From contig CM065690.1 in assembly GCA_017654935.2 (NCBI GenBank), positions 405,297 to 469,296 of the forward strand: a stretch of DNA of 64,000 bases, in the 5' to 3' direction. The DNA is from Phymorhynchus buccinoides. Its lineage: Eukaryota > Mollusca > Gastropoda > Neogastropoda > Raphitomidae. The notes beneath the pieces were generated by a model. The model ran no database searches and had not been told where the DNA came from. It saw nothing but the letters and a program-made list of their open reading frames with translations. The translations under genes were made by a program, and so were the position numbers. This document shows, one piece after another, positions 1-11,864 of the stretch. Position 1 is the stretch's first letter; each line of letters starts with the position of its first letter.

Positions 1-640
1 TATCCCATGATTATCTCACCTTCCTGTAGGCGTCACACACCAGGATCATTTCCTGCATCAGCTTGCCGTCAGGGTGGTACTTGGGCACCACCTTATTTCA
101 TCATTATCCCAGCATTATCCCAGCATTATCTCACCTTCCTGTAGGCGTCACACACCAGGATCATCTCCTGCATCAGCTTGCCGTCAGGGTGGTACTTAGG
201 CACCACCATATTTCATCATTATCCCATGATTATCCCATGATTATCTCACCTTCCTGTAGGCGTCACACACCAGGATCATTTCCTGCATCAGCTTGCCGTC
301 AGGGTGGTACTTAGGCACCACCTTATTTCATCATTATCCCAGCATTATCTCATCATTATCCCAGCATTATCTCACCTTCCTGTAGGCGTCACACACCAGG
401 ATCATTTCCTGCATCAGCTTGCCATCAGGGTGGTACTTAGGCACCACCATATTTCATCATTATCCCAGCATTATCCCATCATTATCCCATGATTATCTCA
501 CCTTCCTGTAGGCGTCACACACCAGGATCATTTCCTGCATCAGCTTGCCGTCAGGGTGGTACTTAGGCACCACCATATTTCATCATTATCCCAGCATTAT
601 GATTATCCCATGATTATCTCACCTTTCTCTTTGTTTTTTT
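1..640 (-). repeat. COPB1 E3 donor-edge tandem array, left-arm copy
   Basis: Five to six copies of a unit of about 115-126 bp. On the minus strand each holds the last ~70 nt of COPB1 E3, its GTGAG donor and a short intron piece made of GGGATAAT-type words. It mirrors 22199-23490. Confidence 0.9.
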
Positions 641-895
641 ATTGTTGTTGGCTTCCACAACAGCGATCATCTCCTGCATCAGCTATGCCTTCAGGGTGGT
701 ACTTGGCCCCACACCTCCCAGAAGACCAGCAGCAGCTTCTTGATGGTGTGTTCCTGCAGCGGCATGACGAAGCGAATGACCGTCATCAGCAGGGACGTCA
801 TCTTCTCTCCGTTCAGCATCATCTGGATCACCTTTAAGTCGAGAGCACTTCTCAGAGATGATTCGTTAGTGTGTTCTCCTTTTCTCTGAACATGA
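624..895 (-). pseudogene. COPB1: Damaged inverted copy of COPB1 exon E3
   Basis: The middle of the exon is nearly perfect ([14 protein letters not shown] through LLLVFWEV), but both ends are disrupted relative to 22041-22270. Near 840-895 the region coding [11 protein letters not shown] is replaced by a diverged, frame-shifted stretch. After the FWEV codons, the [11 protein letters not shown] part has indels. The codons that should read LVCDAYRK (near 640-670) are replaced by an unrelated poly-A-rich stretch before the donor. It cannot encode beta-COP as it stands. It may be a decayed duplicate, a second haplotype, or poorly corrected long-read sequence. Confidence 0.8.
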
Positions 896-1930
896 ATCGT
901 AGAGAGTGTGACATTTAGCATCAGTGTCAGGCATAAAGACGTCATCTTCTCTCTGTTCAGCATCATCTGGATCACCTTCTTCAGAGCTTCGATCTTCGTT
1001 CGTGTGTCTCCTTTTTCTGAAAGTAGAAAGATGTGGGTGAAAGAGACAGAGAGACATAAAGAGGAATGGAGAGACAGACAGAGAGAAACAGGGACGTACA
1101 GACCAATGGTTCCCACCCACCAATCTTTTTTTGTTTTTTTCCCCCCACCCCCCCCTCTTTTTCCCCCGTTCAGCATCATCTGAATCACCTTCTTCAGTGC
1201 CCCAATCTCTGTGCATGTGTCCCCGTTCTCTGAAAATAGAGAGAATAAAGAGACAGACAGAGACAGACATGCCATCTTCTCCCTGTTCAGCATCATCTGA
1301 ATCACCTTCATCAGTGCCCCAATCTCTGTGCATGTGTCCCCGTTCTCTGAAAATAGAGAGAATAAAGAGACAGACAGAGACAGACATGCCATCTTCTCCC
1401 TGTTCAGCATCATCTGAATCACCTTCATCAGTGCCCCAATCTCTGTGCATGTGTCCCCGTTCTCTGAAAATAGAGAGAATAAAGAGACAGACACAACCGT
1501 CTGTTATGTATTACAGACCTCCCATCTTTCTCCACTGCCCCCAAAAACCTCAAAAAAAAGAAAAACAACAAGACTTGCTCTGTTCAGCATCACTGATCAC
1601 CTTCTTCTGCCAATGATGTATGTGTTGCACATGGGACTGGTACCCAGGTCCTGTGTAACATAGAGAGTATATAAAGAGACCAGAACAGAATGACATAGAG
1701 CAGGACATGACATCTGTTCTCCCTGTGTCAGAACATCTCTCTTGAATCACCTTCTTCAGTGCCCCAATCTCTGTGCATCAGTTTGTATATACGGCCGTTC
1801 TCTGAAAAATTTAGACAACAACACAATAAAGAGACAGACATGCCGTCTTCTTCCTGTCAAGCCAAATCTGGATCCCTTTCAGTGCTTTGATCTTTGTTTG
1901 AGCTTTTCCCTTCTCTGCAAGAACAGAGAG
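896..1930 (-). repeat. COPB1 E3 acceptor-edge tandem array, left-arm copy
   Basis: On the minus strand, several units of about 115 bp each end a pyrimidine-rich tract with TTTTCAG or CTTTCAG followed by the first ~80 nt of E3-like coding sequence. It mirrors 21172-22040 with fewer clean copies. A low-complexity T/C stretch near 1125-1170 interrupts one copy. Confidence 0.85.
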
Positions 1931-2569
1931 AAAGTGGGTTAGGAATGAGAGAATGTTTTCAAGAAAAAAGAGAGGGTTGGTGTGAGAGAAGAACACAAAA
2001 GTGCAACAAAGAAGAAATGAAATATATACTCTGCAGTCAGATCTGTGTATCTATCTTATACAGTCGAATATGCTTAAGTCGACGTGCCAGCGGCAATAGA
2101 TTTTATGTCGAGTTATGCGTCAGAGGTCTGCGGACTTTACAACATCCGTTCAGGTCGGAACGCATCTCGAACTCACAGACGTCTTTTAGGAAAAAAATGT
2201 CGTCTGGTCCGTCAGTTGGATATGTCGACTTTATAGACGTTTTTTTTAAAACATGTCGACTTATCCGTCAGTCGGATATCTCGACTTCACAGACGTTTTC
2301 AGGAAAAAAATGTCGACTTATCCGTCAGTTGGACATATCGACTTCACAGATACTTTCAAGAAGATAGTGTTGACTTATACTCTCGTTTCGATAGTGAGTG
2401 TCGTCTGCACCTAAGTGCATTCGAAATCACGGTCTTTTGCCCCTTTTTTTTTTTATTAAGCGTGCTGAGTCATTGTGTGTTGTCGGAAAGGTAGGAGTGA
2501 GGTAGGGCAGAGACAAAGATCGAAGGTAGGGTCACTTGAGTGTGTGTGTCCATGTAGACGTGCCTGCCC

Positions 2570-2960
2570 CCGTAAAAACCAATTTTCCGCTCTTCTAAAT
2601 ATGACCATATGACTCCATTGCTCTGTTATCTCCACTGACTCCCTGTTCAACCAAGAATATCCTACAAAATTGCCTCTCTCTGCTACAAATATATCGAGTC
2701 TTTCTGTCCTGAATACCTCACTGATATGTTACATCTCTACACACCGTCTCGAGCTCTACGTTCCTCATCTGACACCCGGAAGTCCTATTGTATCCCCACT
2801 GTCAGCACCTAAAACCTAAAGAGCATCTGGTCACACGTCCTATTCTCCTATCAAGCTTCTGTTACTTGGAATCAGGTGCCTCGCTCTCTCAGATACTCAT
2901 CCACTCTGCCCACACATTCAAACGCCATCTCAAAAACCTATCCGTTTCCTAAGTAACTAC
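2570..2960 (+). mobile_element. L2/CR1-like LINE 3' fragment (left arm)
   Basis: On the + strand this is a broken copy of the reverse-transcriptase C-terminal region seen in the right arm at 20255-20640. Recognisable parts include LHWLPV-like and LYTPSRALRSSSDT-like segments. Indels break the frame here. Confidence 0.75.
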
Positions 2961-4055
2961 TAATCCCTTTATTCATGACGGTCGTCCTCTCGTGTGCATC
3001 CAGTCTGAGGGTGAACGCCTGAACGCTTGGTGAGCGCAATTATCTGTGACGAATGTGTGCCGCACACCCAGTGTATGACCGGTGTGAATAGTCCAGTGCG
3101 CTCACTGCCCGCTTGTATGTGTGTACACAGAGCCGTGTCTGTGACGACCGTAAATATGGGGTGGTTTGTGATCATTTTTATTTCCCATTCTTTATGCTAT
3201 ATGTTAAATAATTATTATATCGACCGCACGCATGCAATACAGGACGTAAATCGAAAGACGTCACTTTTCACAGGAGAAGCAAAACACTGATTTGTTTTGT
3301 AATTTCAAGTCAAATTGTTTCAGAATTTTTCATACGGCTTTATTTCAAGCCATCAAATAATTTTGTCACTTCAGTTTTTTCAAATAAAAAATGACTTATT
3401 TAAGTAACAATGAAAAGCCATTAGTTTTCGCTAATAGTCCAGGCGAAATTAAACTTGACCTTGTTTTGCGATATATATTAGTTTTTTATGTCGATCTAAC
3501 ATGATTCGATGGTGCTGAATCCAAATCCGATGTAGGCCAAGTTGTGAATGTTGGGTATTTTGAGTTATGACGTAATATTAAAAATGGCCGCCATAGGTAT
3601 TTAGAGAATTGTAAAAACATGCACTTACCGTAATTATTTCGTATCTAATGCTTTGTTTGTAAGAAAAAATAGTATAATTTACTGAAATGACTAAAACTAT
3701 GTGAACTATATCCTATTCTAGTACTTATTAGCCCCCAACCACTCTGCGGAGAGGGCTATCACGATCTTTTGTGTCCTTGTGTCCTTTTTCTGGCAATTAT
3801 CTTAAGAACCATGTCACCGAATCACTTCGAATTTGTGTGCTTCTATTTTAATGTCACTGATGTGCCCCTCAGTATGCCTTGTTGACCTTGACCTTTGACC
3901 TTGAGTATGTGATTTTATTGTATCAACTACACTTTTTCAACTTTTGCACTGCTGTCGTAAAATAAGCTATGTGGGGGTTTTTTCTAAGCTAAGGTGCATA
4001 GAGGATATTGAATTACTGATACCTATTTCATGTCTAAACCTTTCATCTTAAATGC
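2961..4055. other. AT-rich intronic sequence without a gene
   Basis: I see no coding exon or repeat array. The sequence mirrors about 19210-20250 of the right arm, including the nuclear-receptor-like half-site cluster, here on the minus strand at 3883-3904. Confidence 0.6.
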
Positions 4056-4640
4056 TTGACATTGATATTGAACTCATCCACAATTCATTTCCTTTTCCTT
4101 GAGGGATTCTTTTCAACCTCAGGAATAACATCTATTTCACTATGGTGGACTCTGTGCTATGTGCAATATTGAACTCATCCACAATTCATTTCCTTTTCCT
4201 TGAGGGATTCTTTTCAACCTCAGGAATAACATCTATTTCACTATGGTGGACTCTGTGCTATGTGCAATATTGAACTCATCCACAATTCATTTCCTTTTCC
4301 TTGAGGGATTCTTTTCAACCTCAGGAATAACATCTATTTCACTATGGTGGACTCTGTGCTATGTGCAATATTGAACTCATCCACAATTCATTTCCTTTTC
4401 CTTGAGGGATTCTTTTCAACCTCAGGAATAACATCTATTTCACTATGGTGGACTCTGTGCTATGTGCAATATTGAACTCATCCACAATTCATTTCCTTTT
4501 CCTTGAGGGATTCTTTTCAACCTCAGGAATAACATCTATTTTACTATGGTGGACTCTGTGCTATGTGCAATATTGAACTCATCCACAATTCATTTCCTTT
4601 TCCTTGAGGGATTCTTTTCAACCTCAGGAATAATATCTAT
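4056..4640. repeat. 101-bp tandem array, about 6 copies (left arm)
   Basis: Near-identical units contain the words TTGAACTCATCCACAATTC and CTATGGTGGACTCTGTGC. The copy number matches the right-arm array at 18610-19205. Confidence 0.95.
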
Positions 4641-4964
4641 TTTTCTATTCAAAACTCAGTGTCTAAAAGAAAAGATCTCTCTTAAGTACGTACGGTAAAA
4701 TCAGTGTCTAAAAGAAAAGATCTCTTAAGTACGTACGGTAATATACAGAGTATTAGCCCATCTAGTAGTATAGGCCCACCCCACATTTGGAGGGTGTGCC
4801 TCACTTCGCCTAATTACACTTCGCCTAATTACACTTCGCCTAATCCTTTGATCGCGACCTTCCGTGCCGGCATTAACTTCCCGATGTCACGAAAAATCCA
4901 AGCGTAACATTCCGCCTAAAAATTATTAGCACAACTCGCCTAATCAGCCTGACAGTCTCTCTCT

Positions 4965-5915
4965 CTCTCTTGTTCATAAGCGAGCCCTTAAAGCAGTCCT
5001 CCTATATCACAATACAATTGTTACCTCTTACAGACAAACTTTCAATCAACAAAGCTGTCATGATGTTTAGAATAATCAATGGTTTTGCACCTTCAACATT
5101 AATTAAAAAGTTTCCAATCGACCAATCTAGATATACTAACAATATTGTTATTCCAAAAACTAGAACTGATCTTTTCAAAACAAGCCCCCCTTGAATATAT
5201 TCCCCAGGCTGGTAAACTTCTTTGGAATTCTTTACATAAACCCAACTAATTCTTAAAGGCTAAAAAAACAGCATTAACACCTATCCACTTTCCAAAACCC
5301 GGCGTAGTCACAAAAATATTTTCCTATTTCAGAGGAATTCAAAAAGTAAACAACCCATGTTGAATGATATAAAAATATTAAAAATGATTTGGCTGGGTAT
5401 ACATTTTGTTGTGCTAAAAATGTGAATAACATAAATAATGTTGGTTCAATGATATCTTTGATTGTCATGATAAAGAACTTTGATTTTTTGGTATTATCTC
5501 TACTGGTCTCTATCTATTACTGCGATAACTGAATTTGTTTAGGAGTGTCTATCCTTTTGGCTGTTTTCGGTTGTTTTGGGTTTTTGGTTGTTTTCTTATG
5601 TTTTTGGGCCATGTGTGGAACCCTTTTGTCCTTCCTTTTTTTTTTTTTGAAACCTGTATTTTAAATTACCCAAAATTTTTTCCCCCATTCCCTTTATCAA
5701 CCCCCCTCTGTGGCTCTTTTCCCCAACATCCCTTCCCTCCTTTTATTTCTTCATTTTTTTCTGCATGCAACATCTATTTTATTCGACCTGTTTCTTGTTT
5801 TTGATTTTATTTTTGTAATTTTGTCACCCAGGGCTGGTCTGGCAAAAAAAAGCCATGTTTACCTTTGCCATTTAACCTCCATGGTTCCCTGGGTTAAATA
5901 AAATTTTGTTTTCAT
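4965..5915 (+). mobile_element. L2/CR1-like LINE 3' end (left arm, decayed)
   Basis: The first ~230 nt encode the reverse-transcriptase C-terminal segment (LPLTDKLSINKAVMMF, then RIINGFAPSTLIKKF). The frame is then lost. The region to 5915 aligns with the minus strand of 17495-18300 but is much more diverged. It ends with a typical LINE 3' terminus near TTAAATAAAATTTTG. Confidence 0.65.
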
Positions 5916-5934
5916 TTCGTTTTTTTCTCGTGTT

Positions 5935-6225
5935 TTTCGGTTTCTCTCTCTATCTCTCCCCCTCCGTTTCTCTCTCTCCTCTCTCCTCTGTCATCCCTTC
6001 CGCCTCTCTCTCTCTCCTCACGGTTTCTCTCGGTATCAAGTTCTCGTCTCGTCCCACTCTCCAGGATTCTCCATCACTCCCTGTGATTGGTTTCGTCTCT
6101 CTCTCTCTCTGTGACTTCTTCTCTCCCTCTCTCTCTCCTCCGGTTTTTCTCTCTCTTTCTCTCTCTGACTCCCTCTCTCTCTCTCGTCAACTCTGACTCT
6201 CTCTCTCCCTTTCTCTCTCGGAAGG
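5935..6225. repeat. CT-rich microsatellite tract (left arm)
   Basis: Imperfect (CT)n with interspersed CGGTTTCTCTC-like words. It corresponds to the (GA)n tract at 17190-17485. Confidence 0.85.
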
Positions 6226-6440
6226 CCTGATATAGTGATTAAAAAATGTGTTGATCAATATGTTGTTGTTGGTCTTCTCTCCTCTCTCTCTCCTAAGGGC
6301 TATCAGTGTGTGCTTGCTCCACCTCCTTCCTCTCTCTCTCTCCCCTCATCCCCTCTCCGTTCTAATTAGGCCAAGTCTCCATCTCCTGAGATCTGAATAC
6401 ACTAGATACGGTAATACGATGTTTAATTAGGCGAAGCGTT

Positions 6441-7065
6441 AAACAAGTCATTTAAAGACTGACACTACACACAGGGTGACATACCTTGTACAAGCCACCA
6501 ATCGGTCTGTGATGCTCGATGTGTGGACACCCGGGGGAAACTGCGTGCTGCGGTTTACGCACACCAATTTATCTCAGTAATCACAAAGCACACCTGCAAA
6601 TAAATTTCTTCAGACCTGGGGGTCTTTAACAAAAAAAGTCACAATGCGTTTTAGATGTCCAAGAATGGATTCAACGGGCATTTGGCAAGATACAGGCTGT
6701 GTATCTTTCCTTCTACAATTTTGTTTCGAGCACAAGGGCAAATAATCAGTATAAGCCCTTCCAAGAAAAGAAGCCTCAGACCCCCCAAAGGATGGTGTGG
6801 GTGGGGGCTTAAACCCGGTATTTTACTGTACGCGAACGTGCCTATTTTCTCCCACCGGAAATTGTTTGACCGTCACGCGACAGGAAACGTCAGCATAATG
6901 ACACAAAACCCAACGTCACACACAGGCACACACACACACACACACACACACATGTATGCACGCACACACACACATACACGTGCACACATACAAAAAGAGA
7001 CAGATCAAAATAGAACAAGACTAGTGTGACTTAAGTCAGGAAGTCAGGGGAAAAAAACAAAAGAG
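6441..7065. other. Intronic sequence with a CA microsatellite, no gene
   Basis: Contains a (CA)n run at about 6920-6985 and repeats of AGGAAGTCAG at about 7035-7085. It mirrors about 16340-16965. I see no exon. Confidence 0.6.
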
Positions 7066-7265
7066 TCAGGAAGTCAGGAAGTCGACTTATCCGTTTGACG
7101 TTTAGAAAAGATCTCGTTGATATAAACGAATGTAGAGTTATATGTTGTCGAGATATCCGTTGTTATCAAAGTCTTTTAAAGAGCACTTTTGGCTGGGAAA
7201 TAATAAATCCTTCGACTTACGCAAAAGTCGACTTAAGCATGTGTCGACTTAAAAGTATTAAGCTG

Positions 7266-7512
7266 TAGTCACTAACTGTAACCTAGGTCCTGTCTGAGCT
7301 GCATTTCCGATGGCGATTCGCTGTCAGAGGGTGTGTTGATCAGTGTAATGATGAAGACATTTGATATACTTTATAATATCTTATAATTACTGACCTAGAT
7401 CCTGTCTGAGCTGCATTTCCGATGGCGATTCGCTGTCAGAGGTCGTATTGATCAGAGCATGTAATGATGAAGACATTGGATATATACTTTATAATATCTT
7501 ATAATCACTGAC
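7266..7512 (-). repeat. COPB1 E2 donor-edge duplications, left-arm copy
   Basis: Two extra copies of the last ~65 nt of E2 plus its GTCAGT-like donor lie beside the exon on the minus strand, at a period of about 112-118 bp. They mirror 15901-16135. Confidence 0.88.
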
Positions 7513-7606
7513 CCAGGTCCTGTCTGAGCTGCATTTCCGATGGCGGTTCGCTGTCGGAGGGCGTGTTGATCAGGGTGTAGCATGGCTGGTCCACCAGTGA
7601 GGCCAT
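7513..7606 (-). CDS. COPB1: Inverted second copy of the COPB1 start exon
   Basis: On the minus strand this encodes the same 31 residues as 15807-15900, from MASLVDQPCYTLINT to MQLRQDL, and ends at a GTCAGT donor. The open frame and splice sites look intact. The neighbouring E3 copy is damaged and no other COPB1 exon follows to the left in this window, so this is unlikely to be a second working gene from what can be seen. It may be an allelic copy placed by scaffolding. Confidence 0.75.
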
Positions 7607-8262
7607 CTTGTCCTGAGGCCACACAACCCAACAAAACAAATCAACCAACATGATCCACAGGGCGCAGCATGGCTGGTCCACCAGTGAGGCCACACAGTCC
7701 TGAGGCCACACAACCCAACAAAACAAATCAACCAACATGATCCACAGGGCGCAGCATGGCTGGTCCACCAGTGAGGCCACACAGTCCTGAGGCCACACAA
7801 CCCAACAAAACAAATCAACCAACATGATCCACAGGGTGTAGCATGGCTGGTCCACCAGTGAGGCCACACAGTCCTGAGGCCACACAACCCAACAAAACAA
7901 ATCAACCAACATGATCCACAGGGCGCAGCATGGCTGGTCCACCAGTGAGGCCACACAGTCCTGAGGCCACACAAAACAAATCAACCAACATGATCCACAG
8001 GGCGCAGCATGGCTGGTCCACCAGTGAGGTCATCTTGTCCTGAGGCCACACAGTCCAACAAAACAAATCAACCAACATGATCCACAGGGCGCAGCATGGC
8101 TGGTCCACCAGTGAGGCCACACAGTCCTGAGGCCACACAGTCCAACAAAACAAATCAACCAACATGATCCACAGGGCGCAGCATGGCTGGTCCACCAGTG
8201 AGGCCACACAGTCCTGAGGCCACACAACCCAACAAAACAAATCAACCAACATGATCCACACT
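7607..8262 (-). repeat. COPB1 E2 acceptor-edge tandem array, left-arm copy
   Basis: Tandem units of about 87 bp, each with a GGCCTCAG acceptor-like border and the start of E2-like sequence, read on the minus strand. Because 87 is divisible by three and lacks stops in some frames, long artificial open frames arise here. Confidence 0.93.
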
Positions 8263-8600
8263 TCAAACAATTTAAGACAAAAAACCCACAAGTCCAGTAT
8301 AAGTCGAGTATAATAATAATACCATATATTTCTTACTATAAGTATGAGTTGGTACTTTTTTTCCCCAGACTGAGATCCATACGCCTTATTCATGACTAAT
8401 AAATAGTAAGAAAATATAATACCAAAATCTGAATTTTGCGTACCATTTGGGGGATGAGCCTTATAGGTGTGACTTAAAGTCCAAAAATAGGGTAGTAGTA
8501 ATCATATACAGTGAGCTAGCACCCACCAGTCATAGTACTGGGTAAATTATAGTCGGGTGAAGCCTAGGGCTTGACATTATTTTTTATAGTCACTACACCA
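8263..8600. other. Intronic sequence, no gene
   Basis: Mirrors about 14815-15150. I see no coding or structural feature. Confidence 0.6.
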
Positions 8601-8602
8601 GT

Positions 8603-8925
8603 GTGTGTTGTTGTGTGTCGGTGTGTGTGTGTGTGTGTGTTTGTGTGGCGCATGTTTGTGTTGTGTGCGTTCGCGTTGTGATGCGTTCATGTAGGCCCCT
8701 ATACGTGTATGCATGCATGTGTGTGTGTGCTTGTGCTCGGTGTGTGTGTGTATGTTGTTGTGAATATATATATATGCTGTTTTTTCATGCTTGCGAATTG
8801 TGTGGACAATGCTTACTTGCATTAGGCCTAGTAGTAGTAGTAGTAGTAGTAGTATGTAGTAGTAATAGTAGCAGCACTAGTAGTAGTAAGAATAGTAGTA
8901 GCAGTAGTAGTAGTCACAGTAGTTG
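8603..8925. repeat. TG and TAG microsatellites (left arm)
   Basis: Imperfect (TG)n at about 8605-8755 and (TAG)n at about 8828-8925. They mirror the CA and CTA tracts at 14650-14815 and 14505-14592. Confidence 0.95.
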
Positions 8926-8929
8926 TTGA

Positions 8930-9075
8930 TTAATATGTGTATTGTTTTGTTTGCTGATGTTATTGGATTTTTGTTTCATGTTTTTATTTCATTTCAATTC
9001 TGTGTAAAGCGCCCTGTAGCCTACATAGTAGGATGGGCGCTATATACATTTTTCTAATTATTATTATTTGTGTGA
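8930..9075 (+). mobile_element. LINE/SINE 3' tail
   Basis: The sequence passes through a GCGCCC/GGGCGC word pair and GCGCTATATACAT and ends in (ATT)n. This is the usual 3' terminus of L2-type LINEs and the SINEs that copy them. A related tail occurs at about 60410-60492. Confidence 0.6.
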
Positions 9076-10555
9076 ATTATTTAATTGAAAGAGTGGAGTG
9101 AGGGAAAGAGAATATAGTATTTTTTGTTTCAGACTTAGGGGATGTGCACATTACATGCAGAAATCTCATGCGCATATTGAACATAAGTAAAGAATGTAAG
9201 AAATACTCTAAGATTCAGCGGATGAGTAAAGCAAATGCGGGAAACATATCAATTATTCCATCTGCTTATTCTTACTTTCTTTTACTTTTGCTGATGAGCG
9301 CATGAAGTTTAGCATGCAATGTGCACATCCCTAAAAGCCATCAAACACAGTGACTTGTACAATAATATATTTGCTAGGCTTCTTTTCTGGATACTGAATG
9401 ACTGAAAACATACCACCACTATCAACTATAAGCAAGACATCCATTATGTGTTCTCAGTCATTCAGTCTATTGTGTGTGTAGTGGGGGGGGGGGGGGGGGG
9501 TGCCTTATGTAAATGGGAGGTTTTATAAGGAGGGCTTCACTTTATCTACCTGGTGATGACTCTTGAGTTTATCATGCTTTGTGAAACTTCACAATCTTTC
9601 TGGATGCTTTCAAAATGCAGTAAAGGATTTGTTATTAGAAGGATTAGTAACAATAATAATAACCAATAATAACAATCATAATGAAAATACATAAGCACAG
9701 TATCCACAGTAGCCTCATCACTAAATTATAACCGCTGAAGCGCATACAAAATTATAATTAAAAAGTAAAAGTCTCATATAAAAAACAGATTAAAAACATG
9801 AAATAAAACATGAACCTGTATAAATTAAAGTAGCATATCACCCAAAGAATGAGGTTAAAAAAATCACACACACACACAGAAAGAGGGGGCGAAAAAATAA
9901 GCGACGCGTAAAAAATGTAGGACCATCGACGTGTATTTGATTACATATAAAAACATTGGAGAACAATATAATTTAGTTAGGTGATTTGTGATGCCAACAT
10001 GATCTCTTTCATTGGTGTTTTTGAAAAGTGGACTGGCGATCAAGGTATTATATGTATGGCTATTGACACAATCACCACTTCTCTACCATCCATACCCTGG
10101 ATAATGTAGATACTGTATCATTGAAAATCACAAACACATTGACACACTCAATGACTGAATGCACACTCACACAAATCAGTCATGTAATTAACATGGAAAT
10201 TGTTTTGGAGAATGTGGTTGTCACTGTGTGCAATAAATGCTTTGTTTTCATTACCTCTGCTACTTTTTAGTAATCGTGAACAAGGAGTGCTGATCAGACG
10301 AAAAAACAGAATGAAACAAATTTATTGACAATATTATGTACAATGATATTAATAAATGACAGGTAAACGACACCTATAACACGGCAAAAAATGAAATTAA
10401 GCAAGAAGCTGCAAGTAAAAATTGCCAATATGAGCTAAGTGACAGTTGGACATAATTATGTGTTGTTGTTTTTACATGTATTGATAAAAGTCTTTGTTTT
10501 GTAATGGTGTGGTAGTCGGTGGTGGAATAACAACAAAGTTTGAATTTGCAGAGGC
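9076..10555. other. AT-rich intronic sequence, no gene
   Basis: Contains a poly-G run at about 9482-9500. It mirrors about 12480-14350 but has one copy of a segment that the right arm has twice. I see no exon. Confidence 0.6.
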
Positions 10556-10559
10556 ATGG

Positions 10560-11000
10560 CCACAATGTTTTGACGTTTGCCTGTTGTTTGACGGTGCGCG
10601 TTGATGGCCTGGCACAATGTGTGAGATGCCGTTGTTTGACACTGTGCATTGAATGGCGTTAGCGATGTTTGACGCTGCCGTTGTTTGACGCTGCGCGTGT
10701 ATGTGTGGCGCTTGTTGACGCGCCTGTGTTTGACGCTGCACGTTGTATGGCGTGGCGCAATGCTTGAACGCTGCCTGTGTTGACGCTGCACGTTGTATGG
10801 CGATGGCGCAATGCTTGACGCTGCCTGTTGTTTACCGCTGCACGTTGTATGGAATGGCGCAATGTTTGACGCTGCCTGTTGTTTGATGCTGCGCGTTGTC
10901 ATGGCGTGGAGCAATGTTTGACGCTGCCTGTGTTTGACAGCTGCGAGTTGTATGGTGGCGCAATGTTTCGACGCTGGCCTGTTGTCCCGACCCCGCTGCG
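10560..11000. repeat. 51-bp tandem array running into the gap (left side)
   Basis: Units contain GCAATGTTTGACGCTGCC and GTTGTATGGCG. The copies here are noisy, with many single-base indels, compared with the clean right-hand array at 11865-12475. The array is cut by the N run. Confidence 0.9.
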
Positions 11001-11500
11001 NNNNNNNNNNNNNNNNNNNNNNNNNNNNNNNNNNNNNNNNNNNNNNNNNNNNNNNNNNNNNNNNNNNNNNNNNNNNNNNNNNNNNNNNNNNNNNNNNNNN
11101 NNNNNNNNNNNNNNNNNNNNNNNNNNNNNNNNNNNNNNNNNNNNNNNNNNNNNNNNNNNNNNNNNNNNNNNNNNNNNNNNNNNNNNNNNNNNNNNNNNNN
11201 NNNNNNNNNNNNNNNNNNNNNNNNNNNNNNNNNNNNNNNNNNNNNNNNNNNNNNNNNNNNNNNNNNNNNNNNNNNNNNNNNNNNNNNNNNNNNNNNNNNN
11301 NNNNNNNNNNNNNNNNNNNNNNNNNNNNNNNNNNNNNNNNNNNNNNNNNNNNNNNNNNNNNNNNNNNNNNNNNNNNNNNNNNNNNNNNNNNNNNNNNNNN
11401 NNNNNNNNNNNNNNNNNNNNNNNNNNNNNNNNNNNNNNNNNNNNNNNNNNNNNNNNNNNNNNNNNNNNNNNNNNNNNNNNNNNNNNNNNNNNNNNNNNNN
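11001..11500. other. Assembly gap (500 N)
   Basis: There are exactly 500 N, a round number typical of an arbitrary scaffolding spacer rather than a measured gap. It falls where the left arm breaks off inside a 51-bp tandem array, a usual place for contigs to end. Confidence 0.99.
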
Positions 11501-11864
11501 GACTAATGACTACCACATAAATCTTGATTAGGCCTAGTGTGCATTTAAGTGTGTACTGTGTTTAACTGTATGTGTCTCTGTATGTGTCTCTGTATCAGTA
11601 TGTACTGATGCTATCATCAAATTATTGGTCGGGTGGGCCTAAAGAGAAAGAGAAGAAAGAAGATTTCCTTTATTAGTTTATATTTTCCTTTTTTTTAACC
11701 AGCCGCGTGGCGAAAGCTGGTTAATGTTTTCAGCATAGTCTGTTCCTTCCTGGCTGTGTGTGTGTGTGTGACTATCTGTCTATATGACAGCCTATGGTAC
11801 TTGGATAACATTTGAACAGACATATGACAAACCTATTACAAAGACTAATACAAAGCAGTGCCAT
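11501..11864. other. Unpaired spacer right of the gap
   Basis: This stretch has no counterpart in the left arm. It contains a perfect short hairpin, TAACCAGC and GCTGGTTA, near 11696-11724, a motif that could be a repeat terminus. No gene seen. Confidence 0.6.

Larger units (their letters stand above)
4795..6440. mobile_element. Putative nested element bounded by TTAGGCGAAGTG repeats (left arm)
   Basis: Short repeats of CTTCGCCTAATTACA at about 4801-4935 are matched by the inverse TTAGGCGAAGCG at about 6425-6440, suggesting subterminal inverted repeats. The interior is a LINE tail and a CT tract. The right-arm counterpart is 16965-18470. No transposase is visible. Confidence 0.4.
2045..7265. 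mobile_element. Putative large TIR element with GTCGAC-rich subterminal repeats (left arm)
   Basis: Both ends carry inverted copies of ATGCTTAAGTCGAC flanked by tandem words such as GTCGACTTATCCGT (about 2060-2345 and 7070-7255). The left end, TA then CAGTCGAATATGC, resembles termini of Tc1/mariner-pogo elements with TA target sites. This assignment is inference. No transposase was found inside. The interior holds nested LINE fragments, the 101-bp array and CT/CA microsatellites. Confidence 0.5.
1..11000 (-). repeat. Left arm of a large inverted duplication
   Basis: This arm reads, on the minus strand, as a copy of about 11501-23490. Landmarks appear in mirrored order: COPB1 E3 edge arrays, GTCGAC-rich repeats, an L2-like fragment, the 101-bp array, a second LINE tail, CT/GA tracts, COPB1 E2 with its 87-bp array, TG and TAG microsatellites, and the 51-bp array next to the gap. 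Coordinates of matching landmarks sum to roughly 22900-23400. The arms are not identical: tandem copy numbers differ, and parts of this arm (around 5270-5900 and 620-900) carry many substitutions and indels. The arm reaches position 1 inside an array, so it may extend beyond the window. Confidence 0.93.
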
